6,377 nucleotides of DNA from Devosia sp. (GTDB taxonomy: Bacteria > Pseudomonadota > Alphaproteobacteria > Rhizobiales > Devosiaceae), in assembly GCA_028290225.1 (NCBI GenBank), contig JAQGKH010000091.1:1-6377 (forward strand). The letters run 5' to 3'. The notes beneath the pieces are model-generated. The model saw only the letters and a program-made list of their open reading frames with translations, did not search any database and had not been told where the DNA came from. The translations under genes and the position numbers were made by a program. How positions within the stretch are numbered: position 1 is the first letter of the stretch; each line of letters opens with the position of its first letter. This document shows, piece after piece, positions 5,498 through 6,377 of the stretch.

Positions 5498-6377
5498 CGC
5501 GTGGCTCCCGGCGGCAGGCGATAAAAGCAGGCGGCGTTGTTGCCCAGAACCGCCGCGCGCTCGCTGGCGGAAAGCTCGGCCAGCAGGCGATCGGTGACTT
5601 CGGTCCAAAAGGCGAAAGGAGCCGCCAGGGTCAGCACTGGCCAATCGGACCCCCAGAGCAGCCGATCGGGACCGAACCATTCCAGCAGGCGGGCGACAAC
5701 AGGGGTAAGCGTGGCCACTGCCGTATCGACGTCCCGTCGTTGTTCCGGCGCCATTTCGGTGAGAAGGCCCGAAAGCTTGCAACAGACCCGTGGCTCGCGG
5801 GCGAGCGCGGCCATGCCGTTTTCCCAGAGGGCATGGCGGGGGTCATCGGCAGGTGCCGCGAGCGCGGGTTTAGCGGCATGGTCGATCACCATGGGCAGGT
5901 CCGGACAGGTGCCGGCGAACCGCCGGAGCGCGGCGAGATGCTGGGGCTGCACCAGGGCATCGAAGCTCAGACGGTGCTCGACCAGCGCTGCAATGGCGTC
6001 CTGGCGCGGCTGGGTCGCAATCCAGTCGGCATCGGACAGGTCCTGCAGCATGGGGCGCACCCCCTTGAACAAGGGCGAATGCGCAAGATCGGCAATGGTG
6101 TCGGGCGCCTGGGCCGAGGAAAGGTCCACCCAGCCTACAACACCCGCGGCCCAGGGGTCCGCCGCGGCCAGGTTCAGCAGAAACCCCGTCTCCGCCACCG
6201 TAGGAGCCGCCTGAACGAGGATGCGGCGGCCGATGCCAGCCTTGGAAGCAAGTGGATCAAGATCAGCCGGACGCCAATCGCGATAGATTGGCGCCAAGGC
6301 GCGTGCGTCCGGGCGCAGCCAGCCGTAGTCGCCCCGGTCGAGGCGCCAGAAGTGGCAATGGGAGTCAATGCGTTCGG
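5494..6377 (-). CDS. COG3618 amidohydrolase, probable L-fuconolactonase (5' end outside window)
   Basis: Probable sugar-lactone hydrolase of the amidohydrolase superfamily (COG3618, TIM barrel, cytoplasmic). In this pathway it would open L-fucono-lactone to L-fuconate. The frame is open to the right edge and 293 residues are visible. Since the visible part begins IDSHCHFWRLDRGDYGWL, the usual N-terminal block of this family, only a few residues are probably missing. Seen motifs, numbered from the first complete codon (6375-6373): metal-site HxH (His6, His8), VIDHAAKP with His166, KLSG after about residue 199, and LLWGSDWPV with the catalytic-type Asp244. A TTG codon at 6297 lies downstream of the HxH motif, so a start there would give a broken enzyme. 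The stop TGA (5496-5494) overlaps the start of the ATPase gene by ATGA. Family assignment is firm. Fuconolactone specificity is inferred from the neighbouring fuconate dehydratase; rhamnono- or galactono-lactone activity is possible. Confidence 0.85.
   Translation of the reverse strand, partial: ERIDSHCHFWRLDRGDYGWLRPDARALAPIYRDWRPADLDPLASKAGIGRRILVQAAPTVAETGFLLNLAAADPWAAGVVGWVDLSSAQAPDTIADLAHSPLFKGVRPMLQDLSDADWIATQPRQDAIAALVEHRLSFDALVQPQHLAALRRFAGTCPDLPMVIDHAAKPALAAPADDPRHALWENGMAALAREPRVCCKLSGLLTEMAPEQRRDVDTAVATLTPVVARLLEWFGPDRLLWGSDWPVLTLAAPFAFWTEVTDRLLAELSASERAAVLGNNAACFYRLPPGATR

Noticed and set aside
4106..5524. Long plus-strand open frame (472 codons) opposite the ABC ATPase gene
   Set aside because: The minus strand encodes a full two-domain ATPase with all motifs in place. 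The plus-strand product is rich in Asp, Gly, His and Arg, matches no family I recognise and reflects the open antisense frames common in GC-rich genes.
5498..5782. N-terminal extension of the ATPase by 95 residues
   Set aside because: The extension lies wholly within the lactonase gene in another frame, is Arg/Ser/Pro-rich and precedes a normal ATPase start that has an ATGA overlap and a GGGAG site.
6295..6297. TTG codon as the start of the lactonase gene
   Set aside because: The frame continues upstream through the conserved HxH metal motif at 6360-6352 to the window edge, so the true start lies outside.

Overview
The window is a single block of six genes, all on the minus strand and closely spaced or overlapping. 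They read from the right-hand edge towards base 1. Both end genes are cut by the window: the first lacks only a few N-terminal residues and the last lacks its C-terminal part. The high GC content, ribose-type (CUT2/RbsABC) transporter and style of sugar catabolic operon suggest an alphaproteobacterium, probably Hyphomicrobiales (a Devosia- or Rhizobium-like organism). That is an inference from composition and family resemblance; no rRNA or other phylogenetic marker is present.

Layout in transcription order: (1) COG3618 amidohydrolase/sugar lactonase, 6377-5494, 5' end outside the window; (2) two-domain sugar ABC ATPase, 5497-3968; (3) RbsC-like permease, 3971-2967; (4) periplasmic sugar-binding protein, 2874-1930; (5) enolase-superfamily L-fuconate dehydratase, 1786-509; (6) short-chain dehydrogenase/reductase, 506 to beyond base 1. 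Genes 1/2 and 2/3 overlap by ATGA, and genes 5/6 are 2 nt apart. The two real gaps (92 and 143 nt) flank the binding-protein gene, and each holds a G+C-rich inverted repeat with no T-tract.

Together the genes look like uptake and non-phosphorylative oxidation of L-fucose or a close analogue such as L-galactose or D-arabinose. The binding protein, permease and ATPase import the sugar. An SDR of the L-fucose dehydrogenase type gives the lactone, the amidohydrolase opens it to the aldonate, and the dehydratase forms 2-keto-3-deoxy-L-fuconate. The later steps (oxidation of the keto-deoxy acid and cleavage to pyruvate and lactate), a mutarotase and a regulator are not visible and may lie outside. 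The SDR could instead be the keto-deoxy-acid dehydrogenase.

I looked for an undescribed system and did not find one. The enzymes and transporter all belong to recognisable families with intact active-site motifs. The points worth a second look are the pathway-transporter pairing, the hairpins flanking the binding-protein gene, and the exact specificity of the SDR. No RNA genes, insertion sequences, CRISPR or phage features were seen, and no gene-free stretch exceeds 300 bases.
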